Source: a bacterium (GTDB lineage Bacteria; Bacillota; Clostridia; Lachnospirales; Lachnospiraceae). From it: a stretch of DNA of 64,000 nucleotides. Of this stretch, positions 19,128-27,423 are shown one piece after another. Under the pieces are notes generated by a model. The model searched no databases, had not been told where the DNA came from, and saw nothing but the letters and a program-made list of their open reading frames with translations. A program made the position numbers and the translations under genes. Where the stretch lies: the NCBI GenBank assembly GCA_023664305.1, contig JAMPFT010000003.1, positions 62,001-126,000 of the forward strand. Reading direction: 5' to 3'. The first letter of the stretch is position 1; every line of letters begins with the position of its first letter.

Positions 19128-19655
19128 CTAATTGTCAAATTCCACCACTCCGATGTAAGGGAGATTGCGGTACTTCTGGTCGTAATCCAAACCGTACCCC
19201 ACCACAAATTCGTCCGGAATCTGAAATCCCGTATAATCCACATTCACATCTATGACACGCCTGTCAGGTTTGTCGAGCAGCGTGCAGAGGCGCAGAGACG
19301 CGGGCCCCCTGTCGTTGAGCATCTCCAACAGATAACTCAGCGTCCTTCCGCTGTCTACGATATCCTCCACCACGATGACGTCCTTATCCCGCAGCGGCTC
19401 GTCCAGATCCTTTACGATCTTTACCACGCCGCTGGACTTCGTATCGCCGCCGTAGCTGGATACCGACATGAAATCCATCGTCACGGGAACGCTGATCCTC
19501 TTCGACAGTTCGCACATGAAAAAGCTTCCGCCCTTCAGCACGCATACCAGATGCACCGTTTTTCCCGCATAATCTCTGCTGATCTGTTCGCCGATTTCCT
19601 GGATTCTCCTGTCAACCTCTTCCTCCGGTAAAAGTACCCTAATGTGCTCCGCCAT
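19128..19655 (-). CDS. hpt: Hypoxanthine phosphoribosyltransferase
   Basis: A 175-residue purine salvage enzyme that converts hypoxanthine or guanine and PRPP to IMP/GMP. The PRPP loop VVEDIVDSGRTL (about 94-105) and the KGGSFF loop are intact, and the length is typical. GGAGGAAAAAA precedes the ATG. It overlaps the end of tilS by 17 bases and is 12 bases before ftsH. Confidence 0.96.
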   Translation of the reverse strand: MAEHIRVLLPEEEVDRRIQEIGEQISRDYAGKTVHLVCVLKGGSFFMCELSKRISVPVTMDFMSVSSYGGDTKSSGVVKIVKDLDEPLRDKDVIVVEDIVDSGRTLSYLLEMLNDRGPASLRLCTLLDKPDRRVIDVNVDYTGFQIPDEFVVGYGLDYDQKYRNLPYIGVVEFDN

Positions 19656-21099
19656 TTTTTTCCTCCGTTTCGTTGTCTGCGCAGTCGTCCTTTATTTTTA
19701 CCTGTATAATCCGCCTTGTATTCCCGTCCACCTTATAATATTCGCTGATACGGTATCCTACCAGCCACAGCACATGATTTCCCTCCGCCAGAACGGGGAT
19801 TTTATCCCGAAGCCCGCGCGGTATTTTTTCGTTAATCATGTAGTCCTTCAGCGACTTGCGGCGGCAGCCCCCTTTTCCGTCCGATACGGTGAGATAATCG
19901 CCCGTCTCCCGGAAACGAAGCACCGGCGGCTCTTCTATTTTATCATAATCAAACCATTTCGTATACTGATTTCTGGGAACTTCTTCCCGATTTTTGGGAA
20001 TTATCTCCGTTATTTCCAGCGAAGGCAGCTTTTTTTCCCCCTCGTCCCTTTCCTCCTCCGCCTGAAAGAGAACGCTCCCGTACTGCCTGGCAAACCGGAT
20101 TCCGAAGGGAAGACAGATGCTGCGGTTGCCCTCTCTTTCAAACAATTCGAGGATATCCTCCACATGGACGGCGGCGATATCCTTTCCCGTCGGGGAAAGC
20201 TCCTCCAAAACCGACAGCAGCACCCGCTTGCGGATTGCAGGGTGAAGCTCCAGAAAGGCGGCGACCTCGATTTCCTCCCTGCCCCCGCCCTTTTCCCCGG
20301 CGCTCTTCTCTCCGCCGTCCGTCTCTCCTGCAACGCATCTTTTCCTCGCTGCCGCGGTCTGCTCCCTGAGATAATCCTCCGTCTCCGACAGAATATCCGC
20401 CGTTTTGCACATGTGACTGACCGCTTTGCGGGAAATCCCGTCCTCCGCGTAGGGCAGAATATGGTGCCGGACGCGGTTTCGGGTATAATGATCCTCTTCG
20501 TTTGTGCCGTCCGTGCGCCACGGAATGTTTCTTTCCCGCAGATAATCCTCTATCTCCCGGCGCTCCAGACAAAGCAGGGGCCGTATCACGTCTCCCTGTA
20601 CCGGCTGTATGCCGCAGAGTCCCTTCAGGCCGCTCCCGCGGAACAGATGGAGCAGCATCGTCTCCGCCCTGTCGTCCGCGTTATGCGCCACCGCGATCTT
20701 CGTTCCCTGCAATTCCCGGCAGTACTCCCGAAAGGCTCTGTAACGCAGGCGGCGTCCCGCGTCCTCCTCAGAGCATTTTTCCGCCGCCGCCAGCGCCCTG
20801 ACGTCCCCCTCCACAAGGCGGAAGGGAACCTCCGCCTTGCGGCAGAGCTCTTCCGCGTAACGGGCGTCCTCTTCCGCCGCCGTCCCTCTAAGCCCGTGGT
20901 TGACATGAACAGCCACGATATCAAACGCTGTCCTGCGTCTGTATTCCAGCAACAGAAATAAGAGGCAAACCGAATCTGCCCCTCCGGAAAGCCCGACAAC
21001 AAGCCTGTCCCCGGGCCGCACCATCTCGTTTTTCTCCAGAAAGGAAAAAACTTTTTCCTCCGTATTCCGTCGATCCTTCATAAAAGAATGGTATCTCAT
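19639..21099 (-). CDS. tilS: tRNA(Ile)-lysidine synthase
   Basis: The 486-residue protein carries the PP-loop SGGADS (about 39-44) of the ATP pyrophosphatase family, the NADDRAETMLLHLFRGSG motif of TilS and the C-terminal TilS domain. It converts C34 of the CAU anticodon of tRNA-Ile to lysidine. The start is uncertain: the first ATG (21099) has AAAGGA only one base away, and the second (21081) has the same site 18 bases away. A low-complexity Glu/Gly-rich insert lies at about 250-275. Confidence 0.94.
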   Translation of the reverse strand: MRYHSFMKDRRNTEEKVFSFLEKNEMVRPGDRLVVGLSGGADSVCLLFLLLEYRRRTAFDIVAVHVNHGLRGTAAEEDARYAEELCRKAEVPFRLVEGDVRALAAAEKCSEEDAGRRLRYRAFREYCRELQGTKIAVAHNADDRAETMLLHLFRGSGLKGLCGIQPVQGDVIRPLLCLERREIEDYLRERNIPWRTDGTNEEDHYTRNRVRHHILPYAEDGISRKAVSHMCKTADILSETEDYLREQTAAARKRCVAGETDGGEKSAGEKGGGREEIEVAAFLELHPAIRKRVLLSVLEELSPTGKDIAAVHVEDILELFEREGNRSICLPFGIRFARQYGSVLFQAEEERDEGEKKLPSLEITEIIPKNREEVPRNQYTKWFDYDKIEEPPVLRFRETGDYLTVSDGKGGCRRKSLKDYMINEKIPRGLRDKIPVLAEGNHVLWLVGYRISEYYKVDGNTRRIIQVKIKDDCADNETEEKNGGAH

Positions 21100-21153
21100 T
21101 CCTTTCGAAAAGTCAATAACGGAGCGCGGTCAGACACAGTCCACAAAGGGACG

Positions 21154-21286
21154 CCGTGGTCAGACACAGTCCCCCTGCGGACACGTTTGCACTCGGGTCG
21201 GCACATAGCGGACGCTAAGCTCGGCAGGACCTCGCTAAGCGCCGATGTGCCTTTACGGTCCGCAGGGGGACTGTGTCTGGCCACGG
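21154..21286. repeat. Long inverted-repeat element between spoIIE and tilS
   Basis: Two 29-base arms (21154-21182 and 21258-21286) are complementary at 28 of 29 positions; the sole difference would be a G-U pair in RNA. Inside, GGCACAT pairs with ATGTGCC and CGCTAAGC occurs twice. A partial extra copy of the outer arm (GTCAGACACAGTCC) lies just outside at 21129-21142. The element fills most of the 340-base gap and may be a MITE-like or REP-like hairpin or a structured RNA. Confidence 0.75.
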
Positions 21287-21311
21287 CTGTTATTATAATA
21301 GTCTGCTTTAC

Positions 21312-21344
21312 TTGCCTATATTCGAATAAATTCGGTATAGGCAA
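21312..21344. other. Hairpin downstream of spoIIE
   Basis: TTGCCTATA/TATAGGCAA stem with an inner CGAA/TTCG pairing. It has no clear U-tract in either direction and lies 96 bases after the spoIIE stop. Confidence 0.4.
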
Positions 21345-21439
21345 ATGCAGCATACTAACATACACGGTGCCATTATCATCAGGGAAAGGATAAGCACCTG
21401 CCGTTTTTGTGCTGTTATTATGGCATGGTGCGAAAATAG

Positions 21440-22612
21440 TCAACCGGTCTCCCACACTCCGATGACGCCCACCGTCATGTCGTCGCGGATTCTGCCTCCC
21501 GAGGCGATCAGGGCCTCCCGCAGCAGCTTGTCCGCGATCTCTCCGGGATTCTGCTCCGTTATCCTCGCTATGGCCTTGCACATGGTGTTTTCATAGTCGA
21601 GCTGCCCGAAGGCGTCCACCACGCCGTCGGATACCATAATCAGGTAATCGCCGTCCCCTAAATCTCTGCAGATCGGCTGCACCTGCGTCTGTTGGAAAAT
21701 GCCCAGAGGCAGGGTCCCCTCCGAGAGCTGTTCCACAGACTCCTCCTTTTTTAAAAAAGTGGTGGAGCCGCCCACCTTTCTCAGCTCGCAGTTCCCGCTG
21801 CCAAGATCGATATCGCAGATATCAAGGGTCGGATGGTTCCGGTCCTCTCCCAGGGCAAACAGCGCGGAGTTAATCATTCTTACCGCCGCGTCGGTACTGT
21901 AACCCGCTTCCAGAAATTTTTCCATCAGGTCGAGCACCTGTTCGCTGTCCTTTCCCGCCTGCTCGCCGGAGCCGGTGCCGTCGGAGAGCATGACCGTCAG
22001 CTTCTCCCCGTCGGCCCCGAGAACCGCGTAATTGTCCCCGGATACCGTCTCGTTTTCCTTGACCGCCCTGGCGAATCCCGTCAATGCCAAAAACCGCGCC
22101 TCCCGCTCCAGGATAAAGCTGTGGGGCTTCCGCTCCACCGTAAAGGGACTCGCCGCGGAAAGCTGCAGCCGTCTGTTCAGCAGAACGGATATCATGTCCG
22201 CCGCCTCCTGCGCGGAAAATCCCGCCTTTTTGTCTGTGCTCATCGTCAGCACGATGGCCTCCCCGCCGTTTTCCCGGGAAAGATAGCAGGGATTTTCCAC
22301 CCGGATGCCTTCCTCCCGCATGGCGTGGACGATCCGGCGCTTCCTCTTATCCTCCATCGGCCTGTAGCAGAGTATTTCGCAGGCGATATCCGTCATGATC
22401 TTCGCCATCTCGTTTAAATGGTTTTTCAATACCTGTCTGCTCTCCCAGAGTCTTCTCTCGGAGAGTACGGTCTGCCTGTCCCGCGACGCCGGCGCAAATT
22501 CCCTGTCATAGCTTCTCGCAAGCTCGTAAAAGCTGTCCGCATAATTCAGCAGTTTCCTCCTGCACAGATCCGACACCTGAGCCGTCCGAAGTTCGCTCTC
22601 CTCCGCTCTCAT
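21440..22612 (-). CDS. spoIIE: SpoIIE-type PP2C serine phosphatase lacking the membrane domain
   Basis: The product (390 residues from ATG 22612) contains the region before the phosphatase (ERRLWESRQVLKNHLNEMAKIM) and the whole SpoIIE PP2C domain, including MLSDGTGSGEQA, LDICDIDLGSG, KVGGSTTF and MVSDGVVDAFG. SpoIIE dephosphorylates SpoIIAA and so activates sigma-F in the forespore. Normal SpoIIE has about 800 residues with ten N-terminal membrane helices; here none precede the domain and divIC ends only 174 bases upstream. The frame is open back to a TTG at 22741, but that start has no ribosome site and would lie upstream of the likely promoter; the residues in between (YNRAYRLEKAAERLV) look SpoIIE-like, so the start is uncertain. 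Confidence 0.82.
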   Translation of the reverse strand: MRAEESELRTAQVSDLCRRKLLNYADSFYELARSYDREFAPASRDRQTVLSERRLWESRQVLKNHLNEMAKIMTDIACEILCYRPMEDKRKRRIVHAMREEGIRVENPCYLSRENGGEAIVLTMSTDKKAGFSAQEAADMISVLLNRRLQLSAASPFTVERKPHSFILEREARFLALTGFARAVKENETVSGDNYAVLGADGEKLTVMLSDGTGSGEQAGKDSEQVLDLMEKFLEAGYSTDAAVRMINSALFALGEDRNHPTLDICDIDLGSGNCELRKVGGSTTFLKKEESVEQLSEGTLPLGIFQQTQVQPICRDLGDGDYLIMVSDGVVDAFGQLDYENTMCKAIARITEQNPGEIADKLLREALIASGGRIRDDMTVGVIGVWETG

Positions 22613-22657
22613 CCCGTTTACCAGCCTTTCTGCCGCCTTTTCCAGACGGTAAGCCCG

Positions 22658-22690
22658 ATTATAAAATTGTCCCTCCGCTTTTTTTGTCAA
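22658..22690 (-). promoter_or_regulatory. Candidate Spo0A-activated SigA promoter of spoIIE
   Basis: A perfect TTGACA (22685-22690) and a perfect TATAAT (22658-22663) are 21 bases apart, the unusual spacing known for the B. subtilis spoIIE promoter. The complement of the -35 region reads TTTGTCAAAA, a full match to the Spo0A box, and a second near-match (TTTTGTCGCAAAA) lies 24 bases further upstream at 22714-22726. Confidence 0.6.
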
Positions 22691-22762
22691 AACCGGGAGC
22701 GTCCGGCTTAAAGTTTTGCGACAAAATACGCGCGACGGCAAAGGCGGTTCAAAAAGCGCATC

Positions 22763-22787
22763 AAAAAAGGAGCCTGAGCCCCTTTTT
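22763..22787 (-). terminator. Terminator after divIC
   Basis: On the minus strand AAAAAGGGGCTC..GGCTCCTTTTTT forms a short GC stem with flanking A and T runs, overlapping the divIC stop codon. It implies that spoIIE needs its own promoter. Confidence 0.6.
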
Positions 22788-23106
22788 AATTTTTCTCTTT
22801 AAATAAAATCTCACCTTCATAAACCAGTCCAAGCTTTTCCCGGGCCACGTCCTCAATGTAGCCTTTCGTCTGAACCTCCTTGCCGAACTCCTCCAGCTCC
22901 CGGGCCCTGTCCTTTTCCGCGTCGATCTGAGCGTCCAGCAGCTGCTCCTCCTGAACCTTGGCGTCGATCTTGCGCTGCAGATCCACGCTTTTCACCGCCA
23001 CCGCCACCAGAATCAGTAAAATTACCAGCGATACCAGAAACATGCTGAACCGATTCTGATTTCTTTTGCGGTATGCGATTCTGCGCCTTGTTCTCGTCTT
23101 CGCCAT
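22786..23106 (-). CDS. divIC: Septum formation initiator DivIC/FtsB
   Basis: A 106-residue protein with a basic cytoplasmic N-terminus, one membrane helix (about 22-40) and a coiled coil (about 42-75) followed by the conserved C-terminal REKLGLVYEGE. Together with FtsL and DivIB it assembles the division septum. AAAGGAGAATCT precedes the ATG. It follows yabQ as in Bacillus. Confidence 0.92.
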   Translation of the reverse strand: MAKTRTRRRIAYRKRNQNRFSMFLVSLVILLILVAVAVKSVDLQRKIDAKVQEEQLLDAQIDAEKDRARELEEFGKEVQTKGYIEDVAREKLGLVYEGEILFKEKN

Positions 23107-23129
23107 AGATTCTCCTTTCCCGGGCTCCG

Positions 23130-23615
23130 CTACTTCTTTAAGCTCATTTTAAACATTTTCAGAAAGCGCGTCAACCTGTTTTTTACCCGCTTTCGGATTC
23201 TGCCCGCAATCCGTCTTATCCCGCGCCCGGCTTTCCGGGCCGTTCTCCCGGTCATTCTGCCCAGACCGGCAACGGGCCGAAAGACCCATCCGAGAATCCT
23301 TTTTACCGCTTTTATGAGCCGCCTCAAGGCCTCGGATATGTACTTTACAAACAATTTGCCAAACAGCTTTTTATACAGCGTCATTCCCGCCAGCGCTCCC
23401 AGCACGGCAAACCACCGCAGCGTACCGTTGCTCTCCCGGTACATCAGCAGGAAGACGTCCGCCCCGCAGAAAATCCAGAAGCACAGATCCTCCAGGGACA
23501 CAAAAAAACCGTTGTGCGGAACCACTCTTCGGAGAATCCTCAGGATATCATAGACGAACGTAATAAAAATGCCCGTCAACAGGGCATGCAGCAGAAACAC
23601 ATTCTCGTTTTCCAT
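23130..23615 (-). CDS. yabQ: Spore cortex biosynthesis protein YabQ
   Basis: A 161-residue membrane protein with about four N-terminal helices (YDILRILRRVVPH after helix one, LCFWIFCGADVF) and a long, very basic C-terminal tail rich in Arg/Lys. The fold and position (yabP-yabQ-divIC) match YabQ, a sigma-E-dependent protein needed for cortex formation. Six bases separate it from yabP. Confidence 0.88.
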   Translation of the reverse strand: MENENVFLLHALLTGIFITFVYDILRILRRVVPHNGFFVSLEDLCFWIFCGADVFLLMYRESNGTLRWFAVLGALAGMTLYKKLFGKLFVKYISEALRRLIKAVKRILGWVFRPVAGLGRMTGRTARKAGRGIRRIAGRIRKRVKNRLTRFLKMFKMSLKK

Positions 23616-23621
23616 GGGAGA

Positions 23622-23909
23622 TTACCGAAACAGCCTGGTCAAAAGCGATTCGCTCTTATGGCCTGCTCCGCCGGCGTCGGAATAGGTAAAGCTGTCGATT
23701 CTGCCGTCCACATCCACCTCGCCCTTATCCAGCGTCAGGCGGCTCACATGCAGATCGTCTCCCTTTATCATCAGCATTCCCTGCTCCGTCTCCAAAAGAA
23801 TTTCGTGGATATCAAAGGAAAGCACATCCTTGACTCCGTTTATCGTACCGTTTTTCCGATTTGCCACCGTCACCTTATGCATGCGTGTGCCGCCGCCCAA
23901 TTCCTCCAT
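23622..23909 (-). CDS. yabP: Sporulation protein YabP
   Basis: A 95-residue protein of the YabP/YqfC family: HKVTVANRKNGTINGVKDVLSFDIHEILLETEQG and a C-terminal VDGRIDSFTYSD. It acts with YabQ in spore formation. AGGGAGGGCTT precedes the ATG. Confidence 0.9.
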   Translation of the reverse strand: MEELGGGTRMHKVTVANRKNGTINGVKDVLSFDIHEILLETEQGMLMIKGDDLHVSRLTLDKGEVDVDGRIDSFTYSDAGGAGHKSESLLTRLFR

Positions 23910-23988
23910 AAGCCCTCCCTGTCCGCAAAATGCCGTAATCGCTGCTTCCTTTCCATAAAGCCTATGCGCCGACGGGCCCGTTCATGCA

Positions 23989-24228
23989 TCAAAGATATCG
24001 GAAAAGCTCCTTTGCCTCGTCTTTTTTTACCGTCTCCTGTACGTCCAGAACCTCCACCTTTACCTCTTTATTGCCAAAGGAAATCGTAATCACATCGCCC
24101 TCCTTCACATTTGCCGAGGCTTTAGCGGGTTTCCCGTTGATCATGACGCGTCCGCCGTCGCAGGCTTCGTTTGCCACCGTGCGGCGCTTGATCAGTCTCG
24201 ATACCTTTAAATATTTATCCAATCTCAT
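23989..24228 (-). CDS. rqcP: S4-domain RNA-binding protein RqcP/YabO
   Basis: The 79-residue protein is a single S4 domain (MRLDKYLKVSRLIKRRTVA, then GRVMINGKPAKAS). In Bacillus RqcP assists Ala-tailing in ribosome-associated quality control. The ATG preceded by GGGAGGACGAAA was chosen over one six codons upstream. It lies upstream of yabP as in other Firmicutes. Confidence 0.9.
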   Translation of the reverse strand: MRLDKYLKVSRLIKRRTVANEACDGGRVMINGKPAKASANVKEGDVITISFGNKEVKVEVLDVQETVKKDEAKELFRYL

Positions 24229-24409
24229 TTTCGTCCTCCCGCGCATTCTTCCCCGGCTGCGGCAAAATATTCCGAAAAAGCAGCCTGAGAGAATGCTCCG
24301 CGTTCTTCTTCACAGGGACAAGTATCCCACAAAAACGAACCGCGCCGATAAACCGGCTTGAGAAAATGCTTCCCTCATTTCCCCGCAGAAACAAAAACAT
24401 TCAAAAAAG

Positions 24410-24441
24410 CGAAAAAACGGAGAACCCAGAAAGGTTCTCCG
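24410..24441 (-). terminator. Terminator of the HU gene
   Basis: Perfect 9-bp stem CGGAGAACC/GGTTCTCCG with a six-base loop, followed on the minus strand by six T. Confidence 0.9.
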
Positions 24442-24458
24442 CCGTGATCCGTGTCAAC

Positions 24459-24731
24459 TTAGTTGAGCATGTCCTTCAAAGCCTTGCCAGCCTTAAACTT
24501 AGGCGCTTTGGAGGCCTGAATCTTCATAGCCTTGCCGGTCTGGGGATTTCTTCCCTCTCTGGCTGCTCTCTCGGAAACCTCGAAGGTGCCGAAGCCAACC
24601 AGCTGAACCTTTCCGCCCTTCTTCAATTCATCAGCAACCACGTCTGTGAAAGCCTTCAGTGTCTTCTCTGCGTCCTTTTTGGATACTCCGGCCTGCTCAG
24701 CCATAGCTGCAACTAACTCTGTTTTGTTCAT
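24459..24731 (-). CDS. hup: DNA-binding protein HU
   Basis: A 90-residue HU/IHF-family protein: MNKTELVAAMAEQAGVSKKDAE, the VQLVGFGTFEVSERAAREGRNPQTG arm and a C-terminal helix. It compacts and bends DNA as a dimer. AGGAGGAGTTCAAT-like sequence precedes the ATG. It has its own promoter and terminator. Confidence 0.96.
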   Translation of the reverse strand: MNKTELVAAMAEQAGVSKKDAEKTLKAFTDVVADELKKGGKVQLVGFGTFEVSERAAREGRNPQTGKAMKIQASKAPKFKAGKALKDMLN

Positions 24732-24803
24732 ATTGAACTCCTCCTGTAATGAGTTTTCTAGTTTGTACTCTCGTAGATGCCTCTCGCGAAACGTCTACTA
24801 ATA

Positions 24804-24832
24804 TATATATATGGTTTTGCCCTGTTTGTCAA
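24804..24832 (-). promoter_or_regulatory. Strong SigA promoter of the HU gene
   Basis: Perfect TTGACA, 17-base spacer, TATATA, 73 bases before the HU start. Confidence 0.75.
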
Positions 24833-24936
24833 GGTATTTTCCGCATTCTTATCGCCTTTTGCCGGATTTGGGGCCATTTTTACGCGTTACGCTACGGCAC
24901 GGTTCCGGATAAATTCAAAAAAGAAAATATTTCCGC

Positions 24937-26292
24937 TCAGTTTTGTGAAGAATTGTTTGACACGGTTGTGTTTCCGACGAGATCCGCGAAGGAATAGGAC
25001 AGGTCCTTTTCCTCGCTGTCTACCTGTACGGTATAGCTTCTGGTCTCATACCCGGTTTTGCGCAGGGTGATCACATGTGTCCCGGCGGTCTTCCGGAAGC
25101 TGCAGGGGCTGATTCCCACATAGTTTCCGTCCAGATATACCTCCGCCCCCTCCGGCGCGTCCACATATACCTTATAGTAATCCGTCGCTGTGACCGCCGT
25201 GGAGGACTGGGACGAGCTCTCCTCCGCTGCCGTGTCTCTGTTCGGATCCAGCGATACGTTGATCGCCGCCGATTCCTGCGATACCCGGATATACTGTGTG
25301 ATCGACTGATAGCCTTCCGCCCTCGCGATCATCTGATGGATTCCGTACAGCAGATCGACGGGACCCGAGGTATCTACCTTCGAGCCGTCGATATAGAGCT
25401 CCGCGAAAGACGGATCCAGGGAAAACAGCATGACTCCGTACTGCGGTGCCGGGATCTCCAGATCACCGATATCCAGAGCCGTCTCTTCGTTTCGGTTGAT
25501 CACGACGCTTTTCACGCCGCCCCCGCCTTTGTGGCTGATGCTTACCTGATAGCTTCCCTCCGGCACCAGCAGAAGCATATCGTCGGTAATCTTCTGAATC
25601 TGCTTCTGGCCGATCTCGATCCAGCCTCCCAGGAAATTTTCATCGTTGACCAGTCTTAAATACCCGTGGCCCCTTTCCACGCTCACGGTGAGAATCTGGC
25701 TCTCTATCCCCTGAAAGCTGAGGACATCGGACGGGTTTAAGTCCATGCTGTCGATGCTTCTGCCTTCGGAAAGATACTGCGTATTGGAGGTCAGCTTAAA
25801 GACCTCGGAGCCGATGCTGACCTCGCCCCGCACGGTGTTGATCTCATAATTTTCCACATCCGCGTACGTCCAGGCGGACGGTGAGAGCTGCAGGGTCGTC
25901 AAATGCTTTTTCCCCTTCAGGAAGGTTACGTCCACGATGTCCCCTATCGCGGCCTGATCGGAGGAGATGCTTTCCCCGTACTTATCGTAAAATCCTGTGG
26001 TGCCGTCCGCGGACAGGGTATAACGCTTTCCCAGATCCAGGTTCAGAAAGGTAAACGTTCCCTCCTTCTTGTCGCGGGCCACCAGTATGGCCGTATCCGC
26101 CGAGTCATAGCTGTTCGGCCCCGTGACCACAAATCCTGTGTCCGCCCTTTCCGGAGAGGAAGACGGCGTCTGCTCCGTCTCTGCCCCGTCTCCCCACGGA
26201 AGCCCCTCGCAGGCAGTCAAAACGAGCGCCGTCAGGACGGCAAGAACCGCTATCCGCATACCATGCTTTTTTTTACCTCTTTTGTCCGTCAC
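24937..26292 (-). CDS. PEGA-domain lipoprotein
   Basis: The 451-residue protein has a signal with lipobox LTAC (Cys about 28) and is predicted to be anchored outside the membrane. Two PEGA domains are visible near the C-terminus: PSFAELYIDGSKVDTSGPVD.. (about 310-350) and PEGAEVYLDGNYVGISPC (about 390-440). The N-terminal two thirds are beta-rich and unfamiliar. The start is GTG with AAGGAG six bases before. PEGA domains occur on surface proteins that bind partners or the cell wall. The gene ends 11 bases after the CotS-like gene, so they are probably co-transcribed. Confidence 0.85.
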   Translation of the reverse strand: MTDKRGKKKHGMRIAVLAVLTALVLTACEGLPWGDGAETEQTPSSSPERADTGFVVTGPNSYDSADTAILVARDKKEGTFTFLNLDLGKRYTLSADGTTGFYDKYGESISSDQAAIGDIVDVTFLKGKKHLTTLQLSPSAWTYADVENYEINTVRGEVSIGSEVFKLTSNTQYLSEGRSIDSMDLNPSDVLSFQGIESQILTVSVERGHGYLRLVNDENFLGGWIEIGQKQIQKITDDMLLLVPEGSYQVSISHKGGGGVKSVVINRNEETALDIGDLEIPAPQYGVMLFSLDPSFAELYIDGSKVDTSGPVDLLYGIHQMIARAEGYQSITQYIRVSQESAAINVSLDPNRDTAAEESSSQSSTAVTATDYYKVYVDAPEGAEVYLDGNYVGISPCSFRKTAGTHVITLRKTGYETRSYTVQVDSEEKDLSYSFADLVGNTTVSNNSSQN

Positions 26293-26302
26293 TTTCTACT
26301 CC

Positions 26303-27307
26303 TTACTTTCTCAAAAAAGACACGTCCCGGAACAACTCATCCAGAAAATGCTGCTTCTCCTTTTCCTGTGCTGTCAGTTTCTCCAGTTTTTCCTGATTTT
26401 TTCCGGGAATCCAGGCTTTTCCCGAATTATAATAAAAATTGACAATCTTCCAGAATTTCTCCGGATACGCCAGCCTGTAATACAGGTCGATCCTGCTTCG
26501 AACCGATATCCGCCGTTCCTTTTCGTAAGCGCGGATCAACTCCGACCCCAGCGGAACGGACCAGTTCCCTTTTTCCAGAAGCTTACGCAAAAGCAGATAC
26601 AGATCGCGGATCGGATCGTCCGGCAGACATTTCTCAAAGTTTACAATAAACCATCCTTCTTCCCCGACAAGGATGTTGTGATACTGATAATCGCCGTGGC
26701 AGAAGTCTCTCCCGTCATGCTCTTCCTCTTCCCCGGGAAGACGCCCGCTGTACTGCTTCCAGTCCTCCGTCACCGTCAGCGCCTGATCCAAAAAGTAGTC
26801 GCAGGCCGCCAGCAGACTGATCTCAAACTGCTGCTTCTGCCCTTTTTGCTTCAGGAATTTCCGCACCCTGCGTATTTCCCGGTTGTGCTTTTCGTACTCC
26901 TTCTCCGGCGAAAATGCCGCGGGAAGCTCCGGGGTATCCGCAGGCAGTCTCATCGCTTCATGCAGCCTTGCCAACAGTCTCACTGCCTGTACACATTCGC
27001 CCCTGTCATGAACGCTGCACTCTCTTCCCTCCCGCCAGGTTTTCAGCACATAGGCCGTCCCGTCCCCTTCCCGGACCAGGAGACTGCCTTCCCGCGTGGG
27101 AACAATCTGCTCCGTCTGTACGGCCCCGTCCGCGCCGACTGCCTGCAAAAGCCTGTTTTGCAGCTGCACACGCTCGTTATTGCCCGTATATTCCTTCAGG
27201 ATCAGACATCCCCGATCGGTATCGCAAATAATTGCGCCCCTTCCTTTTCTGGTACGAAGCACCTCTATGTCATACTGTCCCAGTAATTCCGCTGCTCTGT
27301 CGTTCAC
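26303..27307 (-). CDS. CotS-family spore coat protein (kinase-like fold)
   Basis: The roughly 334-residue protein has the aminoglycoside-phosphotransferase/choline-kinase-like fold of CotS/YsxE/YutH proteins: CLILKEYTG in the N-lobe, FCHGDYQYHNIL as catalytic loop (about 203-214) and VNFEKCLPDDPIRDL as the metal-binding segment. The expected Asp in this last segment is Asn (about residue 223), which suggests a weak or inactive kinase. The start is GTG 27307, seven bases from AGGAGG. Neighbours fit a spore envelope role, but the substrate is unknown. Confidence 0.8.
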   Translation of the reverse strand: MNDRAAELLGQYDIEVLRTRKGRGAIICDTDRGCLILKEYTGNNERVQLQNRLLQAVGADGAVQTEQIVPTREGSLLVREGDGTAYVLKTWREGRECSVHDRGECVQAVRLLARLHEAMRLPADTPELPAAFSPEKEYEKHNREIRRVRKFLKQKGQKQQFEISLLAACDYFLDQALTVTEDWKQYSGRLPGEEEEHDGRDFCHGDYQYHNILVGEEGWFIVNFEKCLPDDPIRDLYLLLRKLLEKGNWSVPLGSELIRAYEKERRISVRSRIDLYYRLAYPEKFWKIVNFYYNSGKAWIPGKNQEKLEKLTAQEKEKQHFLDELFRDVSFLRK

Positions 27308-27423
27308 CGTCACCCCTCCTGATAGCTTTGCATCGCTGTCCGTCCGCCGCCGCTTTGCGGCGTCGGGTCCGACCTAATCTATCATATGAAAAGGCGCTTA
27401 AAAGTATGTTGCCGGAAACAGGG

